DNA from: BAIKAL-G1 sp943369525
Lineage (GTDB): Bacteria > Cyanobacteriota > Cyanobacteriia > PCC-6307 > Cyanobiaceae
Direction of reading: 5' to 3'
Assembly (NCBI GenBank): GCA_943369525.1
Contig: CALRNL020000003.1
Span: 225,741 to 289,740, forward strand
Length of the DNA: 64,000 bases
The position numbers and the translations under genes were made by a program. Below, in pieces: positions 9,155 to 21,749 of the stretch; positions within the stretch are counted from its first letter, which is position 1; each line of letters starts with the position of its first letter. The notes beneath the pieces were generated by a model. The model saw only the letters and a list, made by a program, of their open reading frames with translations. It did no database searches and was not told the DNA's origin.

Positions 9155-9781
9155 GGCCGGGCCGAGTTGGCCGCCACCGTGGCCGAGGGGGCCCAGCTCG
9201 GTGGCATGCCGGTGCACCCGCTGCGGGTGGTCCATGAGCTGCAACAGGTGGTGACCTCAGACACCACCATCGCCCTTGATGTGGGCTCCCATTCCATCTG
9301 GATGAGCCGCTATTTCGCCGCCGACCATGCCCGCCAGGTGTTGGTGAGCAACGGCCAGCAGACCCTGGGGGTGGCCCTGCCCTGGGCCATGGCCGCCGGC
9401 CTGTTGCGGCCGGGTCAGCCGGTGATTTCCGTGTCGGGCGATGGCGGCTTCCTGTTTACCGCCACCGAATTGGAAACGGCCAAACGGCTCGGCAGCCGCT
9501 TCGTTCACCTGATCTGGAACAGCGCCTCCTACAACATGGTGGAGTTCCAGGAGCAAGCCCACTACGGCCGCATTGCTGGGGTCAAGTTAGGCAACTACGA
9601 TGTGGAGTCGTTTGCAGCAGCCTTTGGCTGCAAGGGCTACCGCATTAGTGATGCTGACCAGCTGGGGCCGGTCCTGCGCGAGGCCCTGCAGGCCGATTGC
9701 CCCGTGCTAATTGACATCCCCATTGATTATTCAGACAATCTCAAGTTGATGCAAAACGTCCATCAAGATTTCATTCACTGA
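9155..9781 (+). pseudogene. C-terminal remnant of catabolic acetolactate synthase (AlsS/BudB)
   Basis: Only the last ~200 residues of a thiamine-diphosphate acetolactate synthase are present; the full enzyme is about 550 aa. The visible part runs from the PVHPLRVVHEL region through the TPP-binding core (VSGDGGFLFTATELETA ... NSASYNMVEFQ) to a normal C-terminus. An open frame can start at ATG 9206 (191 aa), but the N-terminal domain and the central domain are absent upstream. The preceding ~200 bp read as unrelated sequence in another frame. The gene lies 19 bases before budA, the usual acetoin-operon order, so a deletion has probably removed its 5' two-thirds. Confidence 0.8.
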
Positions 9782-9800
9782 GTTTTCCATCCCTGCCGCC

Positions 9801-10655
9801 ATGATGAGCCATCCCGATTCCGTTCACGACCTGCATTTGCGTTTGCCTGCTGGACTTTGGGCCGCCTTACAAGCCCATTGCGCCAGCAGCGGCGAAAGCC
9901 TTAACCATGCCGTGAGCTCGGCCCTGGCGGAGGCCCTCGATATCGAGCACCACACCCTCTACCAGGTGTCCACTTCCGGTGCTCTGGTGGAAGGGCTCTA
10001 CCAGGGATGTGTCTCCGTTGGCGATATCCGCCGCCATGGTGATTTCGGCCTGGGCACCTTTGATGGCCTCGATGGTGAGGCGATTTTGCTGGATGGGGTG
10101 TGCTGGCAGGCCCGCGGCGATGGCTCGGTCCAGGTGGCCCCCGATGCGGCCCTAGCGCCCTTCTTCGCGGCCACCCATTTTGCCCCCGATACGCAGGCCA
10201 CCTTTCAAGGGGTGAGCAGCTTTGCAGACCTGTGCCACCGACTCGATGGGCTGCGTCCTAGCGCCAACCTGTTTGTGGCCATTCGTTTGCATGGCCACTT
10301 CGAGCGAATAAAGGTGCGTGCCGCCTGTAAGAGCGCACCCGGCACCGATTTAGTCAGCGCCACCAGCCACCAGGCGGAATTCGAACTGCAAAATATCAGC
10401 GGCACCCTGGTGGGCTTCTGGAGCCCGGACTACGCCCGCACGATCAACGTGCCTGGCTACCACCTCCATTTGCTCAGTGATGACCACCGCCATGGCGGTC
10501 ACCTGCTGGAACTGGCGGCCGAATCACTTCAGCTGGGTCTCCATACGGAATCGAATCTGCACCTGGCCCTGCCGGAAACGGCCGCCTTCCTGGCTGCCGA
10601 TCTCAGTGGTGATCCCAGCGCTGCCTTGGCCACTGCCGATGGCAATCGCCGCTAG
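9801..10655 (+). CDS. budA: Alpha-acetolactate decarboxylase (BudA/AlsD) with N-terminal extension
   Basis: Converts alpha-acetolactate to acetoin. 284 aa. The enzyme domain starts near residue 48 (LYQVSTSGALVEGLYQG, GDFGLGTFDGLDGE) and contains the metal site of the family near the C-terminus (VPGYHLHLLSDDHRHGGHL). Ahead of it are about 45 residues, DLHLRLPAGLWAALQ... SLNHAVSSALAEAL, that resemble a ribbon-helix-helix or Arc/CopG-like fold: a short beta stretch and two helices. That assignment is my inference. Its synthase partner directly upstream is truncated, so the substrate must come from another acetolactate synthase, such as the biosynthetic IlvB. Confidence 0.9.
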   Translation: MMSHPDSVHDLHLRLPAGLWAALQAHCASSGESLNHAVSSALAEALDIEHHTLYQVSTSGALVEGLYQGCVSVGDIRRHGDFGLGTFDGLDGEAILLDGVCWQARGDGSVQVAPDAALAPFFAATHFAPDTQATFQGVSSFADLCHRLDGLRPSANLFVAIRLHGHFERIKVRAACKSAPGTDLVSATSHQAEFELQNISGTLVGFWSPDYARTINVPGYHLHLLSDDHRHGGHLLELAAESLQLGLHTESNLHLALPETAAFLAADLSGDPSAALATADGNRR

Positions 10656-10737
10656 GCACCGGGCCGTCGCTGCCTAAGGCAGGGCATGGACGAAATCGGT
10701 CCCAGCCGGGGCGCCCTTGCCCTGGGCAACGGCTTGA

Positions 10738-11445
10738 TTATCTAGAGATAGCAAGCCGCATGGCCCGCATGACTAATTGCACCTTGCTTTTGACGCCAAA
10801 TTTACTGCGCAGCACCTTGGTGTGGTCTTTAACAGTGGTTAGGGAAATGCCCAATCTGTCGGCAATCTGGACTTCCGTGTCGCCGTTCAGTAGCATCGAC
10901 AGGATTTCATCCTGGCGAGCTGTTAGTTTGATGGCATTGGCTGGATTGGTTGGCGATTGTTGCTTGAGTAGGGCCTGGGCCGTGGGCGAGAGATAGCTCT
11001 GGCGATTGGCAATGGCCAGTAAGCCCCGGGAGATGGGCTGACAGATGTCGCCAATATCAGCCTCAACAATGATCGCATCCACGTTGGAGAGCACCGCCTG
11101 AGCCACATCTGGATTGGCCTCTTCGAGAAGCATCATGATGCGGATATCGGGCACCAGCAGGCGGGCCTGGCGGGCCAAGGCATAGCCATCCCCCCCATCC
11201 AATCGATCGCTGCAGATCAACATTCCTGGCAGACCTGCCTTGAGGTAGGGCAAGGCATCCTCTTGGCAGGTCATCGCGCCGATCAAAACCCGGCGCGCCT
11301 TGAGGCGTAAGGCGGAAACCATCAGGCCGAGCCGGTTGGCTGAGACCAGCAGGATTTTTAGCCGTAGATCACTCGATAGCAGGCTCTCAAGGACCAGATT
11401 GACCCGGGCTGGGCTCAGGGCCTCCAGTTGGGGGGTTAAATCCAT
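10738..11445 (-). CDS. LuxR/NarL-type regulator with a degenerate receiver domain
   Basis: DNA-binding transcription factor of about 235 aa. The C-terminal ~65 residues form a LuxR helix-turn-helix (LTARQDEILSMLLNGDTEVQIADRLGISLTTVKDHT). The N-terminal part has the repeated hydrophobic pattern of a receiver domain, but the acidic pocket after the first strand is missing (ILLVSANRL) and the usual phosphoacceptor position reads ICSDRL, with Ser in place of Asp. Phosphorylation-independent control is therefore likely. I use the ATG at 11445; an earlier ATG at 11517 adds 24 residues of unconvincing sequence. It converges with budA, 82 bases away. Confidence 0.82.
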   Translation of the reverse strand: MDLTPQLEALSPARVNLVLESLLSSDLRLKILLVSANRLGLMVSALRLKARRVLIGAMTCQEDALPYLKAGLPGMLICSDRLDGGDGYALARQARLLVPDIRIMMLLEEANPDVAQAVLSNVDAIIVEADIGDICQPISRGLLAIANRQSYLSPTAQALLKQQSPTNPANAIKLTARQDEILSMLLNGDTEVQIADRLGISLTTVKDHTKVLRSKFGVKSKVQLVMRAMRLAISR

Positions 11446-11805
11446 GGGCCCAAACTGATGGTCAAGGGGCTGCCCCTGGGTTGGAACGATACCTGGATGG
11501 CAACCTTCCAGTTCCAAATTGGATCCTAGCCATCGAGTGCCGTGGTGGGCTTGAATGGCTTAAGCCAGCTTCACTTTCTTAATCTAGCTAGCGCGAATTG
11601 GATTGAAATTGCAAAAAAGTAATGACGGCTACTTGCCTGTGCTAGCGGGCAATGGGGTGGCGCCGCAGATCCGTTCCCGCCGTGCGGCAGGTCCGTCCTT
11701 CTTGTTTGCTGCCGCCTAGTTTTGGCCTGACCCGAATCCAGCACAACCCAGTCGTCCCCATGGGGCAATCGGGCCGGCTGGCATTCCTGCTGGTAGTCGT
11801 TCGCC
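11446..11805. other. Intergenic stretch upstream of the LuxR-type regulator
   Basis: About 360 bases with no gene I can support. It holds the 5' region of the minus-strand regulator and the region upstream of a decayed plus-strand gene. No strong inverted repeat was found. Base composition between 11570 and 11650 is less GC-rich than the surroundings, consistent with promoter DNA. Confidence 0.4.
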
Positions 11806-12265
11806 ATGCAAGCAAACAGCCCGGGATTTGGCGGCAAAAAGGATTTTACAAAACCAGAAGATCTCAGCTTTGGTGGCATGTTGGCCGGTCGCCTGGCGGT
11901 CCCCAGCGGCCTGGCCCCTGAGCAGCTCAAGGGGCGGGCCCTCGCTGAGATCACCAAGGCGTTCTCCTCCGTGGTCGATCCGAACATTCTGTTGTCCGCA
12001 AGCTGTGCGGCCCGGTGGTCAAGACCGATCCCGCCACGGGCGCGCCGGCTCCGGTCCCTTTGGCCACCGTCCAGGTGGAGGCCACCGATTACTCCTCCTG
12101 GGCTGCTTCCCGGCCGTGGGTCCCTGGATCTGGGCCTTCCCATCCCATCGCCGCCACGAAGGGATTGCCCCGGCGTTAACCGCTGATTGTGGTCGCTTTT
12201 GTGGGTGGAATCCCCGCTGGGACATCGATTGGCTCCTGCGCGTCTGGCGGGAGCGGCGTTGCTAG
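11806..12265 (+). pseudogene. Frameshifted gene, carboxypeptidase-regulatory-like small protein
   Basis: Three protein-like segments follow one another in three different plus-strand frames. 11806 to about 11990 gives MQANSPGFGGKKDF ... AFSSVVDPNI. About 11990-12095 in another frame gives KLCGPVVKTDPATGAPAPV then VQVEATDYSS. About 12095-12265 in the third frame gives LLGCFPAVGPW ... DCGRFCGWNPRWDIDWLLR ending at a stop. The middle and last segments resemble a beta-sandwich carrier domain (carboxypeptidase-regulatory/transthyretin-like) with a PRWDIDWLLR-type tail that I believe recurs in cyanobacterial proteins; that recognition is from memory. At least two indels are needed, so the gene appears dead unless there are sequencing errors. 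Confidence 0.6.
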
Positions 12266-12399
12266 GGCGTGATCGTTGAGCCCCCCCATCCAGGCCCTGC
12301 TGGAGCTTTGGCGTCTGCCAGTGGCGGTGAAGGGGCCTCGCCTCCCCCATCCAGCTCCGAACCGTTTCCCCGATCCGTTCCCCCCCTCGCCTGCAGCCC

Positions 12400-13149
12400 A
12401 TGTGTGTCGATTGCCGCTGCGGCCAGAGCGCTCCCGAGCCGGCCGTGGGCCGGCGCCTCGACCTGGGCGAACGTCTGTTGCAGCGCAACGACCAGCAGGC
12501 GGCCGCCAATCGCCGCCGTTTCGCCGAGGCCCAGCTGCCCGTGGTGAACCTGCTCTCGGCGCCGGGTTCCGGCAAAACGGCTCTGTTGGAGCGGCTCGGC
12601 CGTGATTGGCCCTGGGGTAAAGACCCCCTCGCCCGCCCGCCGATGGCCGTGATCGTCGGTGATCTGGCCACCGATAACGACGCCCGGCGCCTCTGGGCCG
12701 CCGGCCTGGCGGCGGTGCAGATCAGCACCGGCCAGGCCTGCCACCTGGAGGCGGGGATGGTGGAGCGGGGCGTTCAGGCGCTGGAGCAGGACGGCGTGCC
12801 GCTGGCGGGCCTGGAGCTGCTGGTGATCGAAAACGTTGGCAATTTGGTCTGCCCCGCCGCCTACGACCTGGGCGAAAGCCTGCGGGTGGTGATGCTCTCG
12901 GTGACCGAGGGCGAGGACAAGCCGCTCAAATACGCCGCCAGTTTCCATGGCGCTGACCTGGTGCTGATCAACAAAATCGACCTGCTCGGGGCGCTGGAGT
13001 TCGACCTTGACCAGTGCCGCCGCCACATCGCCCGGGTGGCGCCCCGGGCCCGGGTGCTGGCCCTGTCGGCCCGCAGCGGCGCCGGCTTCAGCGCCCTGCG
13101 CAGCGCCCTGGGCCTGGCGCCGGCGGCCCTGGCGGTGCTGCAGCCATGA
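12400..13149 (+). CDS. hypB: Hydrogenase nickel incorporation GTPase HypB
   Basis: GTPase that drives nickel insertion with HypA. 249 aa. Seen: the N-terminal metal motif MCVDCRCG; Walker A SAPGSGKT; the switch/metal region VGDLATDNDA and GQACHLEAGMV; and the guanine motif NKID. The His-rich nickel-storage stretch of some HypB proteins is missing. The start is the ATG at 12400. Its stop overlaps the hypF start (ATGA), so hypB opens the second maturation operon, separated from hypA by about 5.9 kb. Confidence 0.94.
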   Translation: MCVDCRCGQSAPEPAVGRRLDLGERLLQRNDQQAAANRRRFAEAQLPVVNLLSAPGSGKTALLERLGRDWPWGKDPLARPPMAVIVGDLATDNDARRLWAAGLAAVQISTGQACHLEAGMVERGVQALEQDGVPLAGLELLVIENVGNLVCPAAYDLGESLRVVMLSVTEGEDKPLKYAASFHGADLVLINKIDLLGALEFDLDQCRRHIARVAPRARVLALSARSGAGFSALRSALGLAPAALAVLQP

Positions 13150-16100
13150 GGGCCGTTCTGCCGCGACCGGTTCCTGGCCCTGGGGCTAGCTCCCGCGCCG
13201 GATTAGGGGGCGGCTTAGGGCCTGAATCCGGGCCTGAATCGGGACCCGAATCGGGACCCGAATCGGGACCTGAAGCGGAGCCTGTCCCCCGGATGGAATC
13301 CGGGATTGAATCCGGGTTTGGTTGCCTTGGAGCCAGCCGCCTGCGGTTGCGGTGCCACGGCATTGTCCAGGGGGTCGGCTTCCGGCCGTTTGTGCACCGG
13401 CTGGCGATGGAGCTGGGCCTGGGCGGCCAGGCCCAAAACGAAGTCGGCACGGTGGTGCTGGAGCTCCAGGGGCCCCGCGCAGCCCTGGAGCGCCTGCTGG
13501 AGCGGTTGCCGCGGGAGTTGCCCTTGCCCGGACGCCTGGAGCCGTTGCAGCCGGAGTGGCTGCCGGCCGAGGCTCGGCCCCTGGGGGCTGCCCCCGGCGA
13601 TCCCACCGGCCTGCGGATCGGCGCCAGCTCCCCCGAACCCCTGGCCATCGGCCTGGTGGCGCCGGCCCTCAGCGCCGACCTGGCCCCCTGCCGGACCTGC
13701 CTGGCGGAACTGGCCGATCCGGCCAACCGCCGCTTTGGCTACGCCTTCATCAGCTGCTGCGCCTGCGGTCCCCGCTACAGCATCGCCACGGCCCAGCCGT
13801 TTGCCCGCGCCCACACCAGCCTGGCCCCTTTCCCCGCCTGCGCCGCCTGCCAAAGCGAGTTCCACGACCCCGGCAACCGCCGCTTCCACGCCGAAACCAT
13901 CGGTTGCCCCGGGTGCGGCCCCCAGCTGGCCTGGTGGGGGGCCCAACCCCAGGCCAGCGGCGCGTTGAAGCCAGGGGCGGAGGCCGCCGGGGCCGGTGGG
14001 GGCGCCCCAGGGAGGGAAGGGCCTACCCCCGAGCCCCCAACCACTAAGCCCCCAACCCCCGACGCCTTGATCGAGCGGGCCTGCGCCCTGTTGGCCGCTG
14101 GCGGAATCCTGGCCCTGCAGGGGGTGGGCGGCTTCCAGTTGCTGGTGGATGGCGCCAACGCCGCCGCCATCGGGCGCCTGCGTCAGCGCAAACGCCGGCC
14201 CAGTAAGCCCTTCGCCCTGCTCGTGGCCGACCTCGCCTGGATTCGCCCCAGCTGCGTGATCTCGGCGGCTGAACGGACCCAGTTGCGCCATCCGGCAGCC
14301 CCGATCGTGCTGTTGCGCCGGCGGCTTGGGGGCGGCGACCCCCCCGGCGCCAGGGCCAGTGCCGGGGGGGAGCACGACCCGCAAGCCCCCGGCGTTGCGT
14401 TGGCGTTCGAGGCCCTGGCGCCAGGCTGCGCCGACCTGGGGGTGATGCTGCCGGCTTCGCCCCTGCACCAGCTGCTGGCGGTTCGCTTCGGCCGGCCCCT
14501 GGTGGCCACCAGCGGCAACCGCAGCGGCGAGCCCCTGGTGGGCGATCCAGCCGCGGCCCGCCGCCAGCTGGCCGGGATCGCCGATGGCTTCCTGGTCCAC
14601 AACCGGCCGATTGCCCGCCCCCTGGACGATTCCCTGCTGCAGCTTGTGGAGGGGCGGCCGGCCCTGTTGCGCCGGGCCCGGGGCTACGCCCCCGAGCCCC
14701 TGGCGCTGCCCAGGGCCCCGGACCAATCCCCCCCAGGGCCGCCCCGGGGGGTGCTGGCCCTGGGGGGCGACCTCAAAAGCGCGCCGGCCCTGGCCCTGGG
14801 CGACCAGCTCTATCTGGCCCCCCAACTGGGTGACCTGGCTGCCCCCGCCTGCCTGCAGCGCCTTGGGGCCGGGGCCCTGGAACTCCTCGAGAGCCACGGC
14901 CGCCAGATCGGGGCGATCGCCATCGACGGCCACCCCGGCTACCTGAGTCACCAGTTGGGCCATCGGCTGGGCCCAGGCCGGCTGCCGCCCCCCCGGGTGG
15001 TGCCCCACCACCTGGCCCACGGCCTGGCAGTGGCAGCCGAACACCGGCTGGATCTGCCCCTGGTGGTGCTCAGTTTCGATGGCCTGGGCTACGGAGCCAC
15101 CGATCGCATTTGGGCTGGCCCAGGTGGGGGCAGCAGCCAGGTCGGGGCTGCAGGGGATGGCCCCGGGGCGGTTGCTGGTCCTGGGGCGACGACAGGCCCT
15201 GGGGCGACAGCTGGCCCCCCCCTCTGGGGCGGCGAGCTGCTGCTGGTGGCGCCGGGGGGCTGGCGGCGCCTGGCCTGCCTGCGGCCCTTCCCCCTGGCGG
15301 GGGGCGAGCGGGCCATGGCCGAACCGCGCCGGGCCGCCCTGGGCCTGCTGGTGGCCAGTGGCCCCGGGGCCCTGGCCCATCCGGGTGCCCGATGCACCTG
15401 GGCTGCCTTTGCACCGGACGAACGGGCCCTGCTCCTGCAGGCCATGGGGGCCGGCTGCAATGCGCCGGCCTGCTCCAGCGTCGGCCGGTTGTTTGATGCG
15501 GTGGCCTCCCTGCTGGGCCTCTGCCAGCGACTCGACCACGAGGGCCAGGGCGGCCAGCTGCTGCAGGGGGCCGCGGCTCCAGCCCTGGCGGCCCGTGAGA
15601 TCAACCCTGGTGCCCTGCCGGGCTACCCCCTGCCCCTGGTCCAGCCGCCGGCCGGCCAGGCGCCCCCCCTGGGCTGGCTCGACTGGCAGCCCCTGCTCAT
15701 GGCCCTGCTGGACGATTGGGCCGCGGCGGATCGGCCCCCTGCCCCGGGCGCCGGGGCAGGCCGCTCGGGTGGGCACTCCCTGGACCGGCATCGGCTGGCG
15801 ATCCAGCGCTGCGCTGCCCGTTTTCATCTGGGCCTGGCCACGGCGGCGGCCGAGCTGGCCGCCGGGGCGGCGGCGATCAGCGGCTGCCACCAGGTGGCCC
15901 TCAGCGGTGGCTGTTTCCAGAACCGCCTGCTGCTGGAGGCCACGATCACGGCCCTGCGGCACCAGGGCCTGAGCCCCTTCTGGGGCGAAGCCGTGCCTGG
16001 TAATGACGGCGGCCTGGCGGTGGGCCAGGTCTGGGCCCTGCGCCACGGCTTGACGGAACAGTTAGGCCCAGGGCAACAGATAGGCCCAGGGCAACAGCCA

Positions 16101-16304
16101 ATCCCGCTGCAAAAGGTAGGGCCGAGCCAACAGCCAGGGCCGAGCCAACAGCCAAGCCCGCTGCGTAAGCCAGGCCTGATCAAAAAGCCTGGCCTGATCC
16201 AACAGCCTGGCCTGATCCAACAGCCCGGGGAGGAGCACCCGCCTGGCTTGGCCAGCCCGCCGGGGCAGGCGCCCACCTGCCGGGAGGAGCGGCCATGTGC
16301 CTAG
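13146..16304 (+). CDS. hypF: Carbamoyltransferase HypF
   Basis: HypF makes the thiocarboxamide on HypE that becomes the CN ligands of the NiFe site. 1052 aa against a usual ~760. Domains: acylphosphatase (CHGIVQGVGFRPFVHR) starting about residue 62; paired zinc fingers (CRTC ... CCACG; CAAC ... CPGCG); a YrdC-like domain (LQGVGGFQLLVDG ... SKPFALLV); and a Kae1-like C-terminal domain (HHLAHG, SFDGLGYG, SGGCFQNRLL). The excess length comes from a GPES-repeat N-terminus, Pro/Gly/Ala linkers in the middle, and a repeated Gln/Pro tail. The start overlaps hypB; the end overlaps hypC by 10 bases. Confidence 0.93.
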   Translation: MRAVLPRPVPGPGASSRAGLGGGLGPESGPESGPESGPESGPEAEPVPRMESGIESGFGCLGASRLRLRCHGIVQGVGFRPFVHRLAMELGLGGQAQNEVGTVVLELQGPRAALERLLERLPRELPLPGRLEPLQPEWLPAEARPLGAAPGDPTGLRIGASSPEPLAIGLVAPALSADLAPCRTCLAELADPANRRFGYAFISCCACGPRYSIATAQPFARAHTSLAPFPACAACQSEFHDPGNRRFHAETIGCPGCGPQLAWWGAQPQASGALKPGAEAAGAGGGAPGREGPTPEPPTTKPPTPDALIERACALLAAGGILALQGVGGFQLLVDGANAAAIGRLRQRKRRPSKPFALLVADLAWIRPSCVISAAERTQLRHPAAPIVLLRRRLGGGDPPGARASAGGEHDPQAPGVALAFEALAPGCADLGVMLPASPLHQLLAVRFGRPLVATSGNRSGEPLVGDPAAARRQLAGIADGFLVHNRPIARPLDDSLLQLVEGRPALLRRARGYAPEPLALPRAPDQSPPGPPRGVLALGGDLKSAPALALGDQLYLAPQLGDLAAPACLQRLGAGALELLESHGRQIGAIAIDGHPGYLSHQLGHRLGPGRLPPPRVVPHHLAHGLAVAAEHRLDLPLVVLSFDGLGYGATDRIWAGPGGGSSQVGAAGDGPGAVAGPGATTGPGATAGPPLWGGELLLVAPGGWRRLACLRPFPLAGGERAMAEPRRAALGLLVASGPGALAHPGARCTWAAFAPDERALLLQAMGAGCNAPACSSVGRLFDAVASLLGLCQRLDHEGQGGQLLQGAAAPALAAREINPGALPGYPLPLVQPPAGQAPPLGWLDWQPLLMALLDDWAAADRPPAPGAGAGRSGGHSLDRHRLAIQRCAARFHLGLATAAAELAAGAAAISGCHQVALSGGCFQNRLLLEATITALRHQGLSPFWGEAVPGNDGGLAVGQVWALRHGLTEQLGPGQQIGPGQQPIPLQKVGPSQQPGPSQQPSPLRKPGLIKKPGLIQQPGLIQQPGEEHPPGLASPPGQAPTCREERPCA
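13221..13280 (+). repeat. Five 12-bp tandem units encoding GPES repeats at the HypF N-terminus
   Basis: Units of 12 bp (consensus CCCGAATCGGGA with small changes) repeat five times and encode Gly-Pro-Glu-Ser. They extend HypF ahead of its acylphosphatase domain without breaking the frame. Units of this kind can change copy number by slippage. Confidence 0.8.
16061..16230 (+). repeat. Three successive repeat pairs encoding the HypF tail
   Basis: Three different short tandem pairs follow one another: TAGGCCCAGGGCAACAG, GGGCCGAGCCAACAGCCA and GGCCTGATCCAACAGCCT. They encode GPGQQ, GPSQQP and GLIQQP-like peptides after the end of the Kae1-like domain. The tail is absent from standard HypF and is probably disordered. 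Confidence 0.75.
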
Positions 16305-16566
16305 CGGTTGCCGGACGCATCGTGTCGATTGGCAGCCTGGCCCCCCAGACCGCCACCGATCAGGCCCCTAGCGCCGAGCCAGCCGGCGCCGATGACGCCC
16401 TTTGGCGCCAGGCCGAGGTGGATTTTGGCGGTGTCCGCCAGCAGGTGAGCCTGGCCTGCCTGCCCGGGGCGCGGGTGGGGGATCGGGTGCTGGTGCATGT
16501 GGGCCTGGCCCTGGGCCTGGTGCTCGATGACGAACCCGACCACCCGGACGACCCAATGGAGGAGCC

Positions 16567-16570
<4 letters not shown>
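16295..16570 (+). CDS. hypC: Hydrogenase maturation chaperone HypC
   Basis: Small chaperone that, with HypD, carries the Fe(CN)2CO unit and then binds the large-subunit precursor. 91 aa. The invariant N-terminal MCLAVAGRI with Cys2 is present, followed by a short beta-barrel (VDFGGVRQQVSLACLPGARVGDRVLVHVG). A loop of about 20 residues after residue 15 is longer than usual. The start lies inside the hypF end and the stop overlaps the nifJ start (ATGA). Confidence 0.93.
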
Positions 16571-20687
<4,117 letters not shown>

Positions 20688-20691
<4 letters not shown>

Positions 20692-21749
20692 CCAGCGTTG
20701 ATCTCTCCACCACCTACCTGGGCCTGCCCCTGGCCAACCCCCTGGTGGTGGGGGCGGCGGCGCCCCTGAGTGAAAGCCTGGCCCAGCTCCAGGAGCTGGA
20801 GGCGGCCGGGGCTGGGGCGATCGTGCTCCACTCCCTGTTTGAGGAGCAGATTGAGCACGACCAACTAGAGCTGCACCGCCACGCCATCGCCGGCAGCAAC
20901 AGCTACGCCGAGGCGCTCAGCTACCTGCCGGAGGGGGCCCTTTGCCACGGCGGTGCCCAGGCCTACCTCGATCTGATCGGCCAGGCCCGGGCCCGGCTGG
21001 GCGTGCCCCTGATCGCCAGCCTCAATGGGTTCCGGCCCGGCAGCTGGGTGCGGCTGGCCCGGCAGCTGGAACGGGCCGGCGCCCAGGCGATCGAGCTGAA
21101 CATCTACGCCATCCCCACCGATCCCCGCTTGAGCAGCGCCGCAATCGAAGCCCAGGTGGAGGAGATCGTCGCCGAGGTGCGCGCCGAGGTGGCCGTGCCG
21201 CTGGCGGTGAAACTCAGCCCCTTTTTCACCAACCTCAGCGCCCTGGCGGCCCGGTTGGTGGCCGCCGGGGCCGATGGGCTGGTGCTCTTCAACCGCTTCT
21301 CCCAACCCGATCTCGACATCGAAAATCTGGAGCTGCGTCCCAACCTGCTGCTCAGCACCTCCCACGACCTACGCCTGCCCCTGCGTTGGATCGCCCTGCT
21401 CCATGGCCGCCTGCCGGTGGAGTTCGCCGCCAGTGGCGGCGTGCACCGGGGCAGCGACGTGGTGCGCCTGCTGATGGCCGGCGCCCAGGTCACCCAGGTG
21501 GTGGCGGCCCTGCTGCGCCATGGTCCCCAGCGGCTGGCCGGCCTGGAGCAGGAGCTGCGCCACTGGCTTGGGGAGCATGGCTACGGCACGGCCCGGGAGC
21601 TGGTGGGCTGCATGGCCCAGGAGCGCTGCCCCGATCCGGAGGCCTACGAACGCACCCAATACCTGCGGGTCCTGGGCAGCCTGGCGCCCCCATCAGGGAG
21701 GGCCAGCCAGCCCCAGCCCTGGTCCGGCGCTGCAGGGGCATCCCCGTGA
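20688..21749 (+). CDS. Dihydroorotate dehydrogenase-like flavoprotein next to nifJ
   Basis: A TIM-barrel protein of the class 1 dihydroorotate dehydrogenase family, 353 aa. Seen: NPLVVGAAAPLSES at the start; IASLNGF; IELNIYAIP (usually Asn-rich around FMN); VAVPLAVKLSPFFTN with the FMN-contacting Lys; and a phosphate-binding end FAASGGVHRG. The classical catalytic Cys/Ser region of pyrimidine enzymes is not clear. Cyanobacteria often carry such a gene beside nifJ, so a role in PFOR-linked redox metabolism is more likely than pyrimidine synthesis; this is inference. ATGA overlap with nifJ, GTGA overlap with hypD. Confidence 0.8.

Noticed and set aside
13221..13280. Possible CRISPR-like direct repeats
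   Set aside because: Units are 12 bp, contiguous, without spacers, and in frame with hypF. No CRISPR array or cas gene was seen in the window.
13215..16046. Minus-strand open frame of about 940 codons within hypF
   Set aside because: It is the antisense shadow of a GC-rich gene; no motif and atypical composition, while hypF has clear domains.
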